Below, piece after piece: positions 1 to 9,920 of a stretch of 64,000 nt of DNA (within the stretch, counting starts at the first letter, position 1; every line of letters begins with the position of its first letter). The notes below the pieces were generated by a model. It was not told the DNA's origin, searched no databases, and saw only the letters and a list, made by a program, of their open reading frames with translations. The position numbers and the translations under genes are program-made. The stretch covers positions 186,001 to 250,000 of the forward strand of contig NZ_BEWN01000004.1 of the NCBI RefSeq assembly GCF_002723955.1, given 5' to 3'. Source of the DNA: Gluconobacter frateurii (GTDB lineage: Bacteria; Pseudomonadota; Alphaproteobacteria; Acetobacterales; Acetobacteraceae).

Positions 1-829
1 TCTTCGACTGATTTTCCATCTTCTGGAAACATGCTCCAGCCAACGGAGAGAGAAAAAGGAAGCGACATTCCGGCTGCAGCAATAGGAGTGTCGGACGTCC
101 TTAGGATTGAAGTCATCAGGGAGCGTGTCGTCACCACGGTGTGCCCAGGGGGAGTTAGAACGACAAAATTACCTCCCCCCATACTACCGAAAAAGCTTTC
201 CTGGGGCAGAAGCTTATTAATACGTCTGATGATTTCCTCAAGCATGAGGTCCGCAGTATCCCAGCCGTATCTTTCGTTAATAAACGAGAGATGATCCAGA
301 TTGAAGCGGATCACGCCAAAGCTCGCCCGTTTCGTAAGATCTTTCGTGCGATCAATATGGGATTGAATGGCTTCCAGGCTCTGCAACCGGTTTGGCATCA
401 CAGAACCTGAAGTGCTGATGAGATCGTTTGTCAGCGCCGCTAGGTCTACGAGGGCGACATCACTATCAGAGTGTAACTCAGTGCCAGAAGGCTCGAACAC
501 CAGAAGAAAAGTTGCGGAAGTTCGTTGCTGATGGGAGGGGCGACCAAGGAGTATGCCACAAATGCGATGACCCTCCTCAGTCTTGAAGTTTACGACTGAG
601 GAGGAGTGGGTCAAATCGGGAAACGAACATTTTCCAATTTGGTGCGCAAAGGAAGGGCCGAGATGAGAAATCTCAATGGCAGTATTTGTTCTGGCAGGGA
701 TACTAAATACAGCCGCTGCTGAAGAACCAGTAAGGGCGAGTGCCAGTCTAAGGATTGGGTGGTAACTGGCAGATACGTTTTCTTTCAGAAGAGAGGCTGC
801 ATGCCGGTCTGTGCCAGGTAAAGTCATAC
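1..829 (-). CDS. GGDEF-domain protein with degenerate active site (N-terminal part, runs off window)
   Basis: The minus strand is open from an ATG at 829 to base 1 (276 codons) with no stop, so the gene continues beyond the window. Residues ~1-130 look like a GAF-type sensor segment (weak inference). From about residue 160 the sequence reads as a GGDEF fold: FGVIRFNLDHLSFINERYGWD matches the family's 'D-x-D-x-FKxxND..GH' region, followed by a helix and FFGSMGGGNFVVL where active diguanylate cyclases have GG[D/E]EF. With GGGNF, and no Arg/Asp of the inhibitory RxxD site, cyclase activity is unlikely. Such domains usually precede an EAL phosphodiesterase domain or bind GTP as regulators; the missing C-terminus would decide. 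It lies 95 bases downstream of recG on the same strand. No membrane segment is visible in this part. Confidence 0.75.
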
Positions 830-924
830 TTTGATGCCCAATTCCTCTAAACCTTTGTAACTCTCGAAGAGCGAAAAAGTTTCTCCTCTCCCACATGAAT
901 TACACACTTATCTTTAATGATCTT

Positions 925-3027
925 CTAACCAGAGATCAAAAGTCGGTCTGGTTCATTGCGATCGAAAAGAAGCAGAAGTGTTCGTAGGGCGCGCCCTCTA
1001 TCCCCCTCGAGATGTGGGTTGCGTCTTAGTTCTCGCTCGGAATCCTGCTGCATAGCCGTCACCAGAAGAGAGAGGCGTGCGCCCTGAGCCAGACGAAAAC
1101 CAGGGAGTCCAGACTGACGATTTCCTGCAAGATCTCCCCCCCCGCGAATCCGGTAATCTTCGTCAGCGATCATAAATCCATCGTTTGTATCCCGCAAAAG
1201 GGTCAAGCGTCTGACGGCGGTTGGTGTGGCCATGCCATCGTGCAGCAGAAGGCAGAAAGACTTTTTGGCACCGCGCCCGACACGGCCGCGAAGCTGATGA
1301 AGCTGGGCCAGGCCGAAGCGCTCCGCTTGCTCAATCACCATGACGGACGCATTTGGAATATCCACACCCACCTCAATCACGGTGGTGGCAACCAGGATGC
1401 GTGTCTCGCCAGTGCGGAAGGCTTCGAGTGCTGCCTGTCTGATTGCGATGTCCTGCTTGCCGTGGGCCAGCCCGACGGCACCGGGAAAGCGCTCGCTCAA
1501 CATGGCCCAGCGCTCTTCGGCTGCAGCCGCGGACTGGGTTTCGCTGTTTTCAATCAGGGGGCAGACCCAGAAAACCTGTACACCATCCGATACGGCACGG
1601 GAGATGGCGGACAGGATGTCTGGCATGGCGTCCATGCTATGAAGCGTTGTGCGAATGGGTTGACGTCCAGCCGGTTTGGAATCCAGCCGGCTCACACTCA
1701 TTTCGCCCCACTCCATCAGCTGAAGCGTCCGCGGAATAGGTGTGGCCGTCATGACAAGGATATCCGTGGCCTCGCCCTTGGCACTGAGGTTCATCCGCTG
1801 TGCGACACCGAACCGATGCTGCTCGTCGATGACGGCAAGCCCGAGATCCGCGAAGGTGACACCGTCCTGAAACAGGGCATGTGTCCCAACTACGATGCGC
1901 GCTGTGCCATCCGCAATCGCTGCCAGAGTATCGCGCCGGGATGCTCCTTTGATGGTTCCGCTCAGATAAACACATTCCGCAGGACAGAGACGGGATAACG
2001 TTTCGAAATGCTGCCGGGCCAGAATTTCCGTTGGGGCCATGAGGGCAGCCTGCGCCCCGGACTCCACAGCCTGAAGCATGGCATTCATGGCAACGAATGT
2101 CTTGCCAGCGCCAACGTCGCCTTGAAGAAGACGCATCATGGGCGTGGGGGAAGCCATATCCCTCAGGATTTCCGTGATGGCGCGTGATTGCGCATCCGTG
2201 GGTGGATAACCAAAGCGACGGCGGAGCTCAGCGCGGAGTGTGCCATCTCCTGGCATGCTTCGGCCTAGTCTGCTGCGGGCCTTCAGGCGTGCGAGGCCAA
2301 AACAGAGCTGGTCAGCCAAAAGTTCGTCGGCTGCAAGGCGGGAGAGTGCCCGTTCACGTACAGGGGCCCATTCTACATCAGCAGGTATGTTTTCCGGCGC
2401 CTGTATCAGCCTGAGTGCCTGTGAAAAGGACAGCCACCGTCGTTTGTGAACGAGAGCCGGGTCCTGCCATTCCAAAAAATCGGGCAGGAGGGCGAGAGCA
2501 GCCTTCATGGCCTTGCGAACGGTGTAGGGAAACAGGCCAGCCGTCAGGGGCCAGACGGGCTCAAGCCTTGGGAAGCTGTCCCGCTTGTTCCAGCTTATGA
2601 CGTGATCCGGTTGGGGCATGGTCAGTTCGCCCTGAAAGCGGCTGGTCTTGCCAGACACAAGGAGTTCCGCGCCTACGGTTGGGGCCGGCATGTTCTTCTG
2701 CTGGAAGAAGACGAGATCCAGCCGCCCCGTATCGTCTTCCGTGCGAATGACGGAGGGCTGACCGGGGCGTGCAGCTTTGCGCATCGAAACAGCACGGACA
2801 CGCGTTGTAAGGATTTCTCCTGGGGCGAGATTGTGTCCGGCGGCAACTGTGCGCAGAATACGACGATCAACGATCCGCTCGGGGAGAGTGAACAGCAGGT
2901 CCAGGACGCGCCGTCCGCCTGCGATCTTTTCCAGCAGACTGGCATGTCGCGGCCCGATACCGGGCAGGGACGTCAGCGGTGCAAAGAGCGGGGCAAGAAG
3001 ATCTGGAGACGGCTGTTCGGACTGCAT
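925..3027 (-). CDS. recG: ATP-dependent DNA helicase RecG
   Basis: This 700-residue protein has the full RecG architecture. An N-terminal wedge/OB domain (LPGIGPRHASLLEKI near residue 20) precedes a superfamily 2 helicase core with Walker A GDVGAGKT near residue 304, the DEQHRFG box characteristic of RecG, TATPIPRTL, and the motif VI region QLRGRVGRG. RecG remodels stalled replication forks and Holliday junctions by branch migration. Length matches the family (~690-700). It is divergent from mfd across a 70-base gap (3028-3097) that must hold both promoters, so two DNA repair translocases share one control region. The GGDEF-type gene lies 95 bases downstream on the same strand and could be cotranscribed. 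Confidence 0.97.
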   Translation of the reverse strand: MQSEQPSPDLLAPLFAPLTSLPGIGPRHASLLEKIAGGRRVLDLLFTLPERIVDRRILRTVAAGHNLAPGEILTTRVRAVSMRKAARPGQPSVIRTEDDTGRLDLVFFQQKNMPAPTVGAELLVSGKTSRFQGELTMPQPDHVISWNKRDSFPRLEPVWPLTAGLFPYTVRKAMKAALALLPDFLEWQDPALVHKRRWLSFSQALRLIQAPENIPADVEWAPVRERALSRLAADELLADQLCFGLARLKARSRLGRSMPGDGTLRAELRRRFGYPPTDAQSRAITEILRDMASPTPMMRLLQGDVGAGKTFVAMNAMLQAVESGAQAALMAPTEILARQHFETLSRLCPAECVYLSGTIKGASRRDTLAAIADGTARIVVGTHALFQDGVTFADLGLAVIDEQHRFGVAQRMNLSAKGEATDILVMTATPIPRTLQLMEWGEMSVSRLDSKPAGRQPIRTTLHSMDAMPDILSAISRAVSDGVQVFWVCPLIENSETQSAAAAEERWAMLSERFPGAVGLAHGKQDIAIRQAALEAFRTGETRILVATTVIEVGVDIPNASVMVIEQAERFGLAQLHQLRGRVGRGAKKSFCLLLHDGMATPTAVRRLTLLRDTNDGFMIADEDYRIRGGGDLAGNRQSGLPGFRLAQGARLSLLVTAMQQDSERELRRNPHLEGDRGRALRTLLLLFDRNEPDRLLISG

Positions 3028-3097
3028 TGCAACGGGCGCTCCCCGGCTCCTCTTGATGTGTCAGGCTATGAAACGGCAGGTATAGGGCAAGAGCAGG

Positions 3098-6000
3098 ATG
3101 GAACAAAACGAAACCATGACCCGTGAAATGCCTCTCGCATCCTTTGGTCCAACCGTCTGGGGCGTACCAGATGGCAGTGTAGCTCTTCTGCTACGCCAGC
3201 GATTGTCTGAACATGACGGATCGCTTTTACACGTTGCCCGGGACGATGCCGCTGTGGCTTCGCTGGCGGACATGCTGGCCTATCTGATGCCCGAAGTCGA
3301 AGTCCTGCGCCTGCCTGCCTGGGACTGTCTGCCTTATGACCGTGTCTCTCCAAATTCCGTGATTGTAGCGGAGCGTGTTGGAACGCTCTGCCGTCTGCTG
3401 GAACCGAGCAAGGCTCGCCGGATCGTGCTGACGACCGTCCACAGCCTTTTGCAGCGCGTCCCCCCGCGTTCAGCCTTCAAAGGACAGTCCATCAGCGTGG
3501 CAACCGGCGAAATGCTGGACCAGTCCATGCTGATCGAAGTTCTGGTCGCCAATGGCTACACCCGGACCGATACCGTCATGGAAGCCGGTGAATTTGCAAC
3601 CCGTGGCGGAATTTTCGATCTGTTCCCGTCTGGCGCTCCAGACCCGATCCGCCTCGATCTGTTTGGCGATGAAGTCGAGAACATCCGCGCCTTTGATGTC
3701 GGGACGCAGCGTTCAACTGAAAAGCTGGCCCGGTTCGAACTGCGTCCCGTTTCCGAATTCTCGCTGGGCCCCGACAGCATCAGTCGCTTCCGGACAGGCT
3801 GGCGTGACACGTTCGGCCCGACTGCCGCGTCGGATACGATTTACGAGAACGTTTCTGACGGTCGCCGCTATCCGGGCCTGGAGCACTATCTGCCACTGTT
3901 CCACGATGGCGATGGCCATCAGATGGAAACGCTTCTGGATTATCTTCCGGATGCAGCCGTCAGCTTTGACAGTCATGCACCGGAGATCCTGAAAGCCCGG
4001 CTGGACATGATTGCGGACCATTATGAGGCCCGCCGTGTGCCCGTTCGGGAAGGGGAAATGCCATATCGGGCACTTCCGCCACATCGCCTGTATCTGGATC
4101 GGCATGGCTGGGACGCGATGCTCTCCCGCACACCCTCTGTGCTGCTCAACGCTTTTGCAAAACCAGACCTTGGTGACGGCATTGATGCAGGCAATCGTCC
4201 AGGCCCGCTTTTTGCACGAGCCAAGGATGGGTCGCGTGATGGCGTGTTCGAGGCGTTCGGCAAGCAGGTAGAAGACTGGGCGCAGTCTGGCCGACGAACC
4301 TATGTGACTGCCTGGAGCCGCGGTTCGCGGGAGCGGATTGCCCATCTGCTTCAGGAACATGGCCTGACCACGGAAAGCCATGATGACTGGCCATCTGCTG
4401 CGGGCATGTCACGCGGCACGGTTGGACTGCTGGTGCTCGGGCTGGAGCGCGGCTTTGTTTCGGATCGGCTGTGTTTCGTCTCTGAACAGGATCTTCTGGG
4501 TGAGCGGATTTCCCGTCCGCCCCGCCGCAAGAAGCGTGGCGAGCAGTTCATTTCTCAGGTTGGGGAAATCGCGGAAGGCGATCTGGTCGTCCATCAGGAC
4601 TATGGCATCGGGCGCTATGTGGGTTTGCAGACCATCCGCGAAGGTCTGGTAGCCCATGACTACCTCTCCATTTTTTATGATGGAGAGCAGCGGCTTCTTC
4701 TGCCGGTTGAGAATATCGAGCTTCTGAGCCGATTCGGTTCTGAGCAGGCCAGTGTTCAGCTCGACAAGCTGGGCGGCACGGCCTGGCAGGCGCGTAAGGC
4801 CAAGATGAAATCCCGCATCCGCGTTATGGCGGGTGAACTGATCCGGACGGCCGCGGCTCGTGCGATGCGTGAAGCACCGACGCTGGCACCTGCTGAAGGC
4901 CTGTGGGACGAATTCTGTGCGCGTTTCCCGTTCGTGGAGACGGAAGATCAATCCCGCGCCATTGCGGATGTTCTGGAAGATATGAGTTCCGGGCGACCGA
5001 TGGATCGTCTGGTTTGCGGCGACGTTGGTTTCGGCAAGACGGAAGTGGCGCTGCGTGCGGCCTTCGTGGCGGCACTATCGGGGATGCAGGTGGCCGTTGT
5101 CGTTCCGACGACGTTGCTGGCGCGTCAGCATTACCGGGGTTTTGTCGCGCGTTTCGAAGGACTGCCAGTCCGGATTGCTCAGTTGTCGCGCATGGTGACA
5201 CCCAAGGAAGCGACGAAGGTTCGCGAGGAGATGGCCGATGGCCGTCTTGATATTGTTGTCGGCACACATGCGCTTCTGGCCAAGACCGTGTCGTTCAATC
5301 GCCTTGGCCTGCTCATTATCGATGAAGAGCAGCATTTCGGTGTGGCTCATAAGGAGAAGCTCAAGGCCCTGCGTGAAGACGTGCACGTCCTGACGCTCTC
5401 CGCCACGCCATTGCCGCGTACGCTCCAGCTTTCTCTGTCTGGCGTGCGTGAAATGAGCCTGATTGCCACGCCACCGACGGACCGTCTGGCTGTCCGCACG
5501 TTCATCACGCCGTTCGATAGCGTCATGATCCGCGAGGCCATTCAGCGTGAGCGTTTCCGGGGTGGTCAGGTCTTCTGCGTCCTGCCGCGTCTGGCGGATC
5601 TGGACCGGATGGCGGACCGTCTGGCCGAGATCGTGCCGGATGCCAAGGTTGTTCAGGCGCATGGCCGCCTGACGCCTACGGAACTCGAACGTGTCATGAC
5701 CGAATTCGCGGATGGGAAGTATGACATCCTGCTCTCCACAAATATTGTGGAAAGCGGATTGGATATGCCCAGCGTGAACACGATCATCATCCACCGGGCG
5801 GATATGTTCGGGCTAGGGCAGCTTTACCAGCTTCGTGGGCGCGTGGGGCGTGGCAAGCAGCGTGGCTATGCGTATCTGACCTGGCCGCAGACGAACTCGC
5901 TCTCGGCAGCGTCCGAGAAGCGTCTGGAAATCATGCAGACGCTGGATTCGCTGGGGGCTGGGTTTACGCTGGCATCTCATGACCTGGATCTGCGTGGTGC

Positions 6001-6598
6001 TGGCAATCTGCTGGGTGATGAACAGTCCGGTCACATCAAGGAAGTCGGTATCGAGCTGTATCAGCAAATGCTGGAAGACGCGGTTCTGGATCTGCGTCGC
6101 GAGCGGGGGCGCAAGGCCGAAGAGGATGAAAGCTGGACGCCCAATATCATTCTGGGCCTGCCGGTTCTGATCCCTGAAACCTATGTTGCTGATCTGCCCG
6201 TTCGACTGGGGCTTTATCGCCGCATTGCGTCCCTGAACGGGGAAGCGGAAGTTGAAGCCATGCGGGCCGAACTGGTGGACCGTTTTGGGTCATTGCCTCA
6301 GGAAGTTGGCAATCTTCTGGATGTCGTACTCATCAAGCGTCTGTGCCGTGAAGCCGGGGTGGAACGTCTGGAAGCTGGGCCGAAGGGGATGGTGCTTCAG
6401 TTCCGCAAGAACCGGTTCAGCAATCCCGCCGGGCTGATCGATTGGGCAACGCGCAAGAAGGATTCGGGTGTGAAGATTCGCCCGGATCATAAGCTTGCCG
6501 TGATCAGGGAAATGACGAACGCAACCCGGATCGGCTTTGCAAAGAAGGTGACGACCGTTCTGTGCAAACTGGTGCGAAAGGTGGAAGACGCGGACTGA
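3098..6598 (+). CDS. mfd: Transcription-repair coupling factor Mfd
   Basis: This is a 1166-residue Mfd of normal length. It has an N-terminal UvrB-like region (DLFPSG, PIRLDLFGDEVENIR near residue 190) and a CarD-like RNA-polymerase-interaction domain around 490-550 (GDLVVHQDYGIGRYVGL). The RecG-like translocase has Walker A GDVGFGKTE near residue 640, DEEQHFG near 741, SATPLPRTLQLS and QLYQLRGRVGRG. A TRCF C-terminal domain follows near 1010-1110. Mfd pushes stalled RNA polymerase off lesions and recruits UvrA. ATG at 3098 gives a full-length N-terminus. The stop codon (6596-6598) sits in the loop of a 14-bp perfect hairpin that probably ends transcription. Confidence 0.97.
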   Translation: MEQNETMTREMPLASFGPTVWGVPDGSVALLLRQRLSEHDGSLLHVARDDAAVASLADMLAYLMPEVEVLRLPAWDCLPYDRVSPNSVIVAERVGTLCRLLEPSKARRIVLTTVHSLLQRVPPRSAFKGQSISVATGEMLDQSMLIEVLVANGYTRTDTVMEAGEFATRGGIFDLFPSGAPDPIRLDLFGDEVENIRAFDVGTQRSTEKLARFELRPVSEFSLGPDSISRFRTGWRDTFGPTAASDTIYENVSDGRRYPGLEHYLPLFHDGDGHQMETLLDYLPDAAVSFDSHAPEILKARLDMIADHYEARRVPVREGEMPYRALPPHRLYLDRHGWDAMLSRTPSVLLNAFAKPDLGDGIDAGNRPGPLFARAKDGSRDGVFEAFGKQVEDWAQSGRRTYVTAWSRGSRERIAHLLQEHGLTTESHDDWPSAAGMSRGTVGLLVLGLERGFVSDRLCFVSEQDLLGERISRPPRRKKRGEQFISQVGEIAEGDLVVHQDYGIGRYVGLQTIREGLVAHDYLSIFYDGEQRLLLPVENIELLSRFGSEQASVQLDKLGGTAWQARKAKMKSRIRVMAGELIRTAAARAMREAPTLAPAEGLWDEFCARFPFVETEDQSRAIADVLEDMSSGRPMDRLVCGDVGFGKTEVALRAAFVAALSGMQVAVVVPTTLLARQHYRGFVARFEGLPVRIAQLSRMVTPKEATKVREEMADGRLDIVVGTHALLAKTVSFNRLGLLIIDEEQHFGVAHKEKLKALREDVHVLTLSATPLPRTLQLSLSGVREMSLIATPPTDRLAVRTFITPFDSVMIREAIQRERFRGGQVFCVLPRLADLDRMADRLAEIVPDAKVVQAHGRLTPTELERVMTEFADGKYDILLSTNIVESGLDMPSVNTIIIHRADMFGLGQLYQLRGRVGRGKQRGYAYLTWPQTNSLSAASEKRLEIMQTLDSLGAGFTLASHDLDLRGAGNLLGDEQSGHIKEVGIELYQQMLEDAVLDLRRERGRKAEEDESWTPNIILGLPVLIPETYVADLPVRLGLYRRIASLNGEAEVEAMRAELVDRFGSLPQEVGNLLDVVLIKRLCREAGVERLEAGPKGMVLQFRKNRFSNPAGLIDWATRKKDSGVKIRPDHKLAVIREMTNATRIGFAKKVTTVLCKLVRKVEDAD

Positions 6599-6613
6599 TC
6601 GCGTCTTCCACCT
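6579..6613. terminator. 14-bp perfect hairpin spanning the mfd stop codon
   Basis: Arms 6579-6592 and 6600-6613 are exact inverted complements (AGGTGGAAGACGCG and its complement) around a 7-base loop holding the mfd TGA. The convergent gene ends 9 bases further on. No T-run follows on either strand, so this is not a classical intrinsic terminator. It may act on both strands as a barrier or processing site. Confidence 0.6.
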
Positions 6614-6621
6614 CCCGCAAT

Positions 6622-7494
6622 TCAGGGAACGGCGATTGGAAGCGGGATACGATTGACCGTCACAACGCCACCCTGAAGGGCAATATCCCAACTGGTTGTG
6701 TCACCGTTCTGTTTGCCCATCAGGCGGGCAATCGTCAGAGCCGTCACAACCTTGGTTGGCGCGGTCTGACGGATTTTCTCGATCAGGTCAGCGATGTTGG
6801 TGATGCTGACATGCGTATCCGCGGTGGATGTGGCGGCGGAAGAGCCGATCTGAATGGTTCCGGCGCCGTCAACCGTGCTGTTGCCGGAGATGGCGTGCAG
6901 GGCGTTGATGGTGATCTGCTGTGACGCGCCGGAAAGCCCGTGAATAGACAGGTCAGCCGACAGCGCAGAGGGAATAAGTGGCTGCTTCGAATCGTGGATG
7001 CCGGTTCCGTTGACCTTCATGCGGAGGTCGGGATTGGTCTCAACGGCATTGATGGTCGCGTGCTGAATCGTCATTGTATGGCCGGGGCGAGACAGCTTCA
7101 CACTGCTCCAGGATGCTTCCGGGGTGCCTTCATGGATATTATGAACCGTGATGGTCGCATCCTGTCCCTGACACGCCGGGCTCAGGCCGCCGCGGAAGGC
7201 GCTGAGGGCGGCATAGGCGGCAGTAGCGTTGAACTGTTCGAGTTTCGATTCTTCAACTGCACCTTTCGGGTCTTTCAGGCTGATAGGGCCGATGTCCAGC
7301 CCGATGCCGGTGCCTGTCAGGGTTGCGTGCATCCCTGAGGCGGAGAACCCGTGTGATGCGGCCTGATGACCGTTGAGCGAATACGTGAAGCAGGAAGCGG
7401 GAATATTGGGCAGTGTGTCTGCGAAAGCGGAGGACGCAAAGGCTGGAAGAGCCGTTGCGATGGCCGTCAGGAGAAGGGTGCGGAAAGACATCAT
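6622..7494 (-). CDS. Exported protein of unknown function
   Basis: I do not recognise this 290-residue protein as a named family. A Sec signal peptide is clear (MMSFRTLLLTAIATALPAFASSAFA, cleavage probably after residue 25), so the product should be periplasmic. The mature part alternates short beta-rich stretches with glycines and has no membrane segment or enzyme motif I can identify. Cysteines at about 37 and 107 could form a disulfide. It repeatedly reads like '...ITVHNIHEG..', '...TIQHATINAVE..', '...ITINALHAISG..', suggestive of a beta-sheet or beta-helix surface, which is inference only. It is convergent with mfd and divergent from the DUF1217 gene. Confidence 0.75.
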   Translation of the reverse strand: MMSFRTLLLTAIATALPAFASSAFADTLPNIPASCFTYSLNGHQAASHGFSASGMHATLTGTGIGLDIGPISLKDPKGAVEESKLEQFNATAAYAALSAFRGGLSPACQGQDATITVHNIHEGTPEASWSSVKLSRPGHTMTIQHATINAVETNPDLRMKVNGTGIHDSKQPLIPSALSADLSIHGLSGASQQITINALHAISGNSTVDGAGTIQIGSSAATSTADTHVSITNIADLIEKIRQTAPTKVVTALTIARLMGKQNGDTTSWDIALQGGVVTVNRIPLPIAVP

Positions 7495-7615
7495 GCCCTC
7501 GGTGCTGGTGGTGTCTGATCTCTTGGGCAGCGTGTTGCTCAGAGACCGTTAAGACTCTCTTAGGATTATGGAGAGACAATGGTTCCCCAATATCCTTTCT
7601 TGCGGGTGAGTGTGC

Positions 7616-8434
7616 ATGTCTTCGTCCATTTCCGCCATGCCAGCGGTGCCGCAGTATCTGTCCATCGTCAAAGATGAACAGACGGCCGTAACCAAATGGG
7701 AGAAGACAAGCTCCGACTCCCAGCAGGCGCTTGCGACATTCACGAGTGAAGCGTCTTCCATCACTACGCCCGATCAATTGCTCAAGAATTACAAGGCGCT
7801 GAAAGTTGTTCTTGGCGCCTACAACATGTCGTCCAACATTGATCAGACAGCTGTTCTGAAGCAGCTCATGACGCAGGACCCAACGTCTTCTACGTCACTG
7901 GCGCAAAGAAGCGGCAATGCGTCCTGGAAGGCGTTTGCAACAGCTTTTTCGGACTGGTCTACGTCGCCTCTTGCGTCAGCCGATACAGTCTCCACCATTA
8001 CGCAGAAGTACCTGACGAACGGATACGAAAGCAGCGTTCAGGAAGAAACGCCGGGTCTGGGCGATGCACTCTATTTTACCCGGACCGTCACGTCTGACAC
8101 GAAGCTCACAAATATCATGGCGGACCCGAAGCTGCTCAAGGTGGCCGAGAAGGTCGCGGGTTTTGATTCTACCCAGTTTGGTGCGCTGGATTATGATCAG
8201 CAGGTGCGGCTGCTAAGTGACAAGCTGGACTTGTCTCGGCTCAGCACATCGAACGGTGTGCAGCGGTTTGCCGAGCAGTATCTGGCGCTTCTCCAGGTCA
8301 ATCCTGACACGACTACAACGCCAGCAAGCATGCTAACACTTTACGGCAGTAGCGGTTCTTCTGATGGTGTTCTGTCCCTGTTCACGGGCGGCAGCTCTTC
8401 AACATCATCCAACCTTTATTCAGCGCTTTTCTGA
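7616..8434 (+). CDS. DUF1217 family protein (flagellum-associated family)
   Basis: This 272-residue soluble protein has the DUF1217 signature in its C-terminal half: repeated ~90-residue helical units with KLLKVAEKVAGFDSTQFGALDYDQQVRLLSDKLDLSRL, then FAEQYL. DUF1217 proteins of Alphaproteobacteria are often encoded among flagellar genes, and their molecular role is poorly known. No flagellar gene is present in this window, so the gene is an orphan here. A GTG at 7610 is also in frame; the ATG at 7616 is preferred because GGTGAG lies just upstream. The N-terminus (SSISAMPAVPQYLSIVKDEQ) is low in charge and resembles secreted flagellar proteins (weak inference). The C-terminus is Ser/Thr/Gly-rich. 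Confidence 0.8.
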   Translation: MSSSISAMPAVPQYLSIVKDEQTAVTKWEKTSSDSQQALATFTSEASSITTPDQLLKNYKALKVVLGAYNMSSNIDQTAVLKQLMTQDPTSSTSLAQRSGNASWKAFATAFSDWSTSPLASADTVSTITQKYLTNGYESSVQEETPGLGDALYFTRTVTSDTKLTNIMADPKLLKVAEKVAGFDSTQFGALDYDQQVRLLSDKLDLSRLSTSNGVQRFAEQYLALLQVNPDTTTTPASMLTLYGSSGSSDGVLSLFTGGSSSTSSNLYSALF

Positions 8435-8507
8435 GCCTGCTGCGTGACATCATGGCTGGAGGTCTGTATCGCGGCTAGGGACATCTGGTAGCGAAAAGGA
8501 TCTCTTC

Positions 8508-9920
8508 ATGGCGGGACTGGACCCTGAAGACTGGAGCGGCATCCGTGCGATGGGGCACCAGATGCTCGATGCCCTGTTTGATCGTATGGAGCATGTCGGG
8601 GAAGGGCCAGTCTGGCAGCCTATGCCGCAGGCCGCTCGCGATGCTCTGAAAACCGGTTTTCCTGAACAGGGTCAGTCTCTCGAAGATCTGCATGATCGAT
8701 TCACGGATCTTGTGGTTCCGTATGGCAATGGGAATACCCATCCGGGTTTCATGGGGTGGGTGCACGGTGCAGGGACGCCCGTGGGGATGCTGGCAGAGAT
8801 GCTGGCTGGCGGCATGAACGCCAATTGCGGTGGGCGCAGTCATGCTGCCAATGAAGTCGAGCGCGAAGTTATTCGCTGGGCTCTTTCCATGGTGGGCATG
8901 CCGGAAGATGGCTCCGGTTGTCTGGTAACCGGGTCGTCCATGGCTAACTTCATCAGCATCATTACGGCAAGTCGTGCGCAGGATATTACCCTTCGCTCCC
9001 AGGGTGTCGGGGGCCGCAAGATGGTCGGCTATGCCGCGACGACTGCTCATGGTTGCCTTCCGAGAGCGTTTGATCTGGCGGGTTTTGGGAGCGATGCCCT
9101 CAGGCGGGTGCCGGTGCTGACAGATCACAGAATGGATCTGGCGGCATTGAAGCGCATGATCAGGGAAGATCGTGAAGCGGGCTACATCCCGTTCATGGTG
9201 GCCGGAACGGCCGGAACTGTGGATTGCGGCGCGATTGATGATCTTGCCGGGATTGAAGCGATTGCCCGTGAGAACAGCCTCTGGTTTCACGTTGACGCAG
9301 CGTTTGGGGCTCTGGCCTGTTTGTCGTCCCGGTTTAAGAATGCTCTCTCAGGTATTGAGAAAGCGGACAGTCTGGCTTTCGATTTTCACAAATGGGCCCA
9401 GGTTCCGTATGACGCGGGTTGCGTTCTCGTGCGTGATGGGAAAGCTCACGCGGCCGCTTTTGCTCAGTCCCTTGATTACCTGATCCGCGAACCGCGTGGC
9501 CTTGCGAGTGGCGCCCCATGGTTCTGTGATTTCGGGCCTGATCTGTCTCGCGGATTTCGTGCGCTCAAGGTCTGGATGACGCTGGGCCATTATGGCTCCG
9601 AGCGGATGGGGCAAATGGTTGAAGAGTGCTGCGACGTGGCGGCGCATCTTGCGCGTCGTGTCCAGACGACACCGGGTCTGGTTCTTCTGGCGCCCGTGAC
9701 GCTGAATATTGTCTGTTTCGGGATTGATGGCCTGTCAGATCAGGACGTGTCCGAACTGGTGCAGGACCTTCATGAAAGCGGTGTGGCAGCTCCGTCCACG
9801 ACGCGGATCAACGGTCGGCTGGCGGTGAGGGCGGCGATCGTCAATCACCGCACCACCACCGCCGATACCGACCGTATGCTGGATGCGGTTATCGCGCTCG
9901 CCGCTGCCCGACGGGCGTAA
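8508..9920 (+). CDS. PLP-dependent group II (aromatic-type) amino-acid decarboxylase
   Basis: This 470-residue pyridoxal-phosphate enzyme belongs to the aromatic-L-amino-acid/glutamate decarboxylase fold. It shows an N-terminal substrate-loop region ([28 protein letters not shown]), [10 protein letters not shown] for phosphate binding, [10 protein letters not shown] with the cofactor-binding Asp near residue 265, and LAFDFHKW with the Schiff-base Lys near 293. It should release CO2 from an amino acid to give an amine. The substrate (aromatic amino acid, or another such as aspartate) cannot be read from sequence. AAGGA 8 bases ahead of ATG 8508 supports the start. Its last 32 bases overlap the 3' end of the convergent cobT. 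Confidence 0.88.
   Translation: MAGLDPEDWSGIRAMGHQMLDALFDRMEHVGEGPVWQPMPQAARDALKTGFPEQGQSLEDLHDRFTDLVVPYGNGNTHPGFMGWVHGAGTPVGMLAEMLAGGMNANCGGRSHAANEVEREVIRWALSMVGMPEDGSGCLVTGSSMANFISIITASRAQDITLRSQGVGGRKMVGYAATTAHGCLPRAFDLAGFGSDALRRVPVLTDHRMDLAALKRMIREDREAGYIPFMVAGTAGTVDCGAIDDLAGIEAIARENSLWFHVDAAFGALACLSSRFKNALSGIEKADSLAFDFHKWAQVPYDAGCVLVRDGKAHAAAFAQSLDYLIREPRGLASGAPWFCDFGPDLSRGFRALKVWMTLGHYGSERMGQMVEECCDVAAHLARRVQTTPGLVLLAPVTLNIVCFGIDGLSDQDVSELVQDLHESGVAAPSTTRINGRLAVRAAIVNHRTTTADTDRMLDAVIALAAARRA

Noticed and set aside
2446-3126. 226-codon plus-strand frame opposite recG
   Set aside because: Shadow of the well supported recG; no family resemblance and atypical composition.
3713-4381. 222-codon minus-strand frame inside mfd
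   Set aside because: Shadow of mfd, which is intact with all motifs.
8475-9290. 271-codon minus-strand frame inside the decarboxylase
   Set aside because: Antisense shadow; the plus strand carries a complete PLP enzyme.
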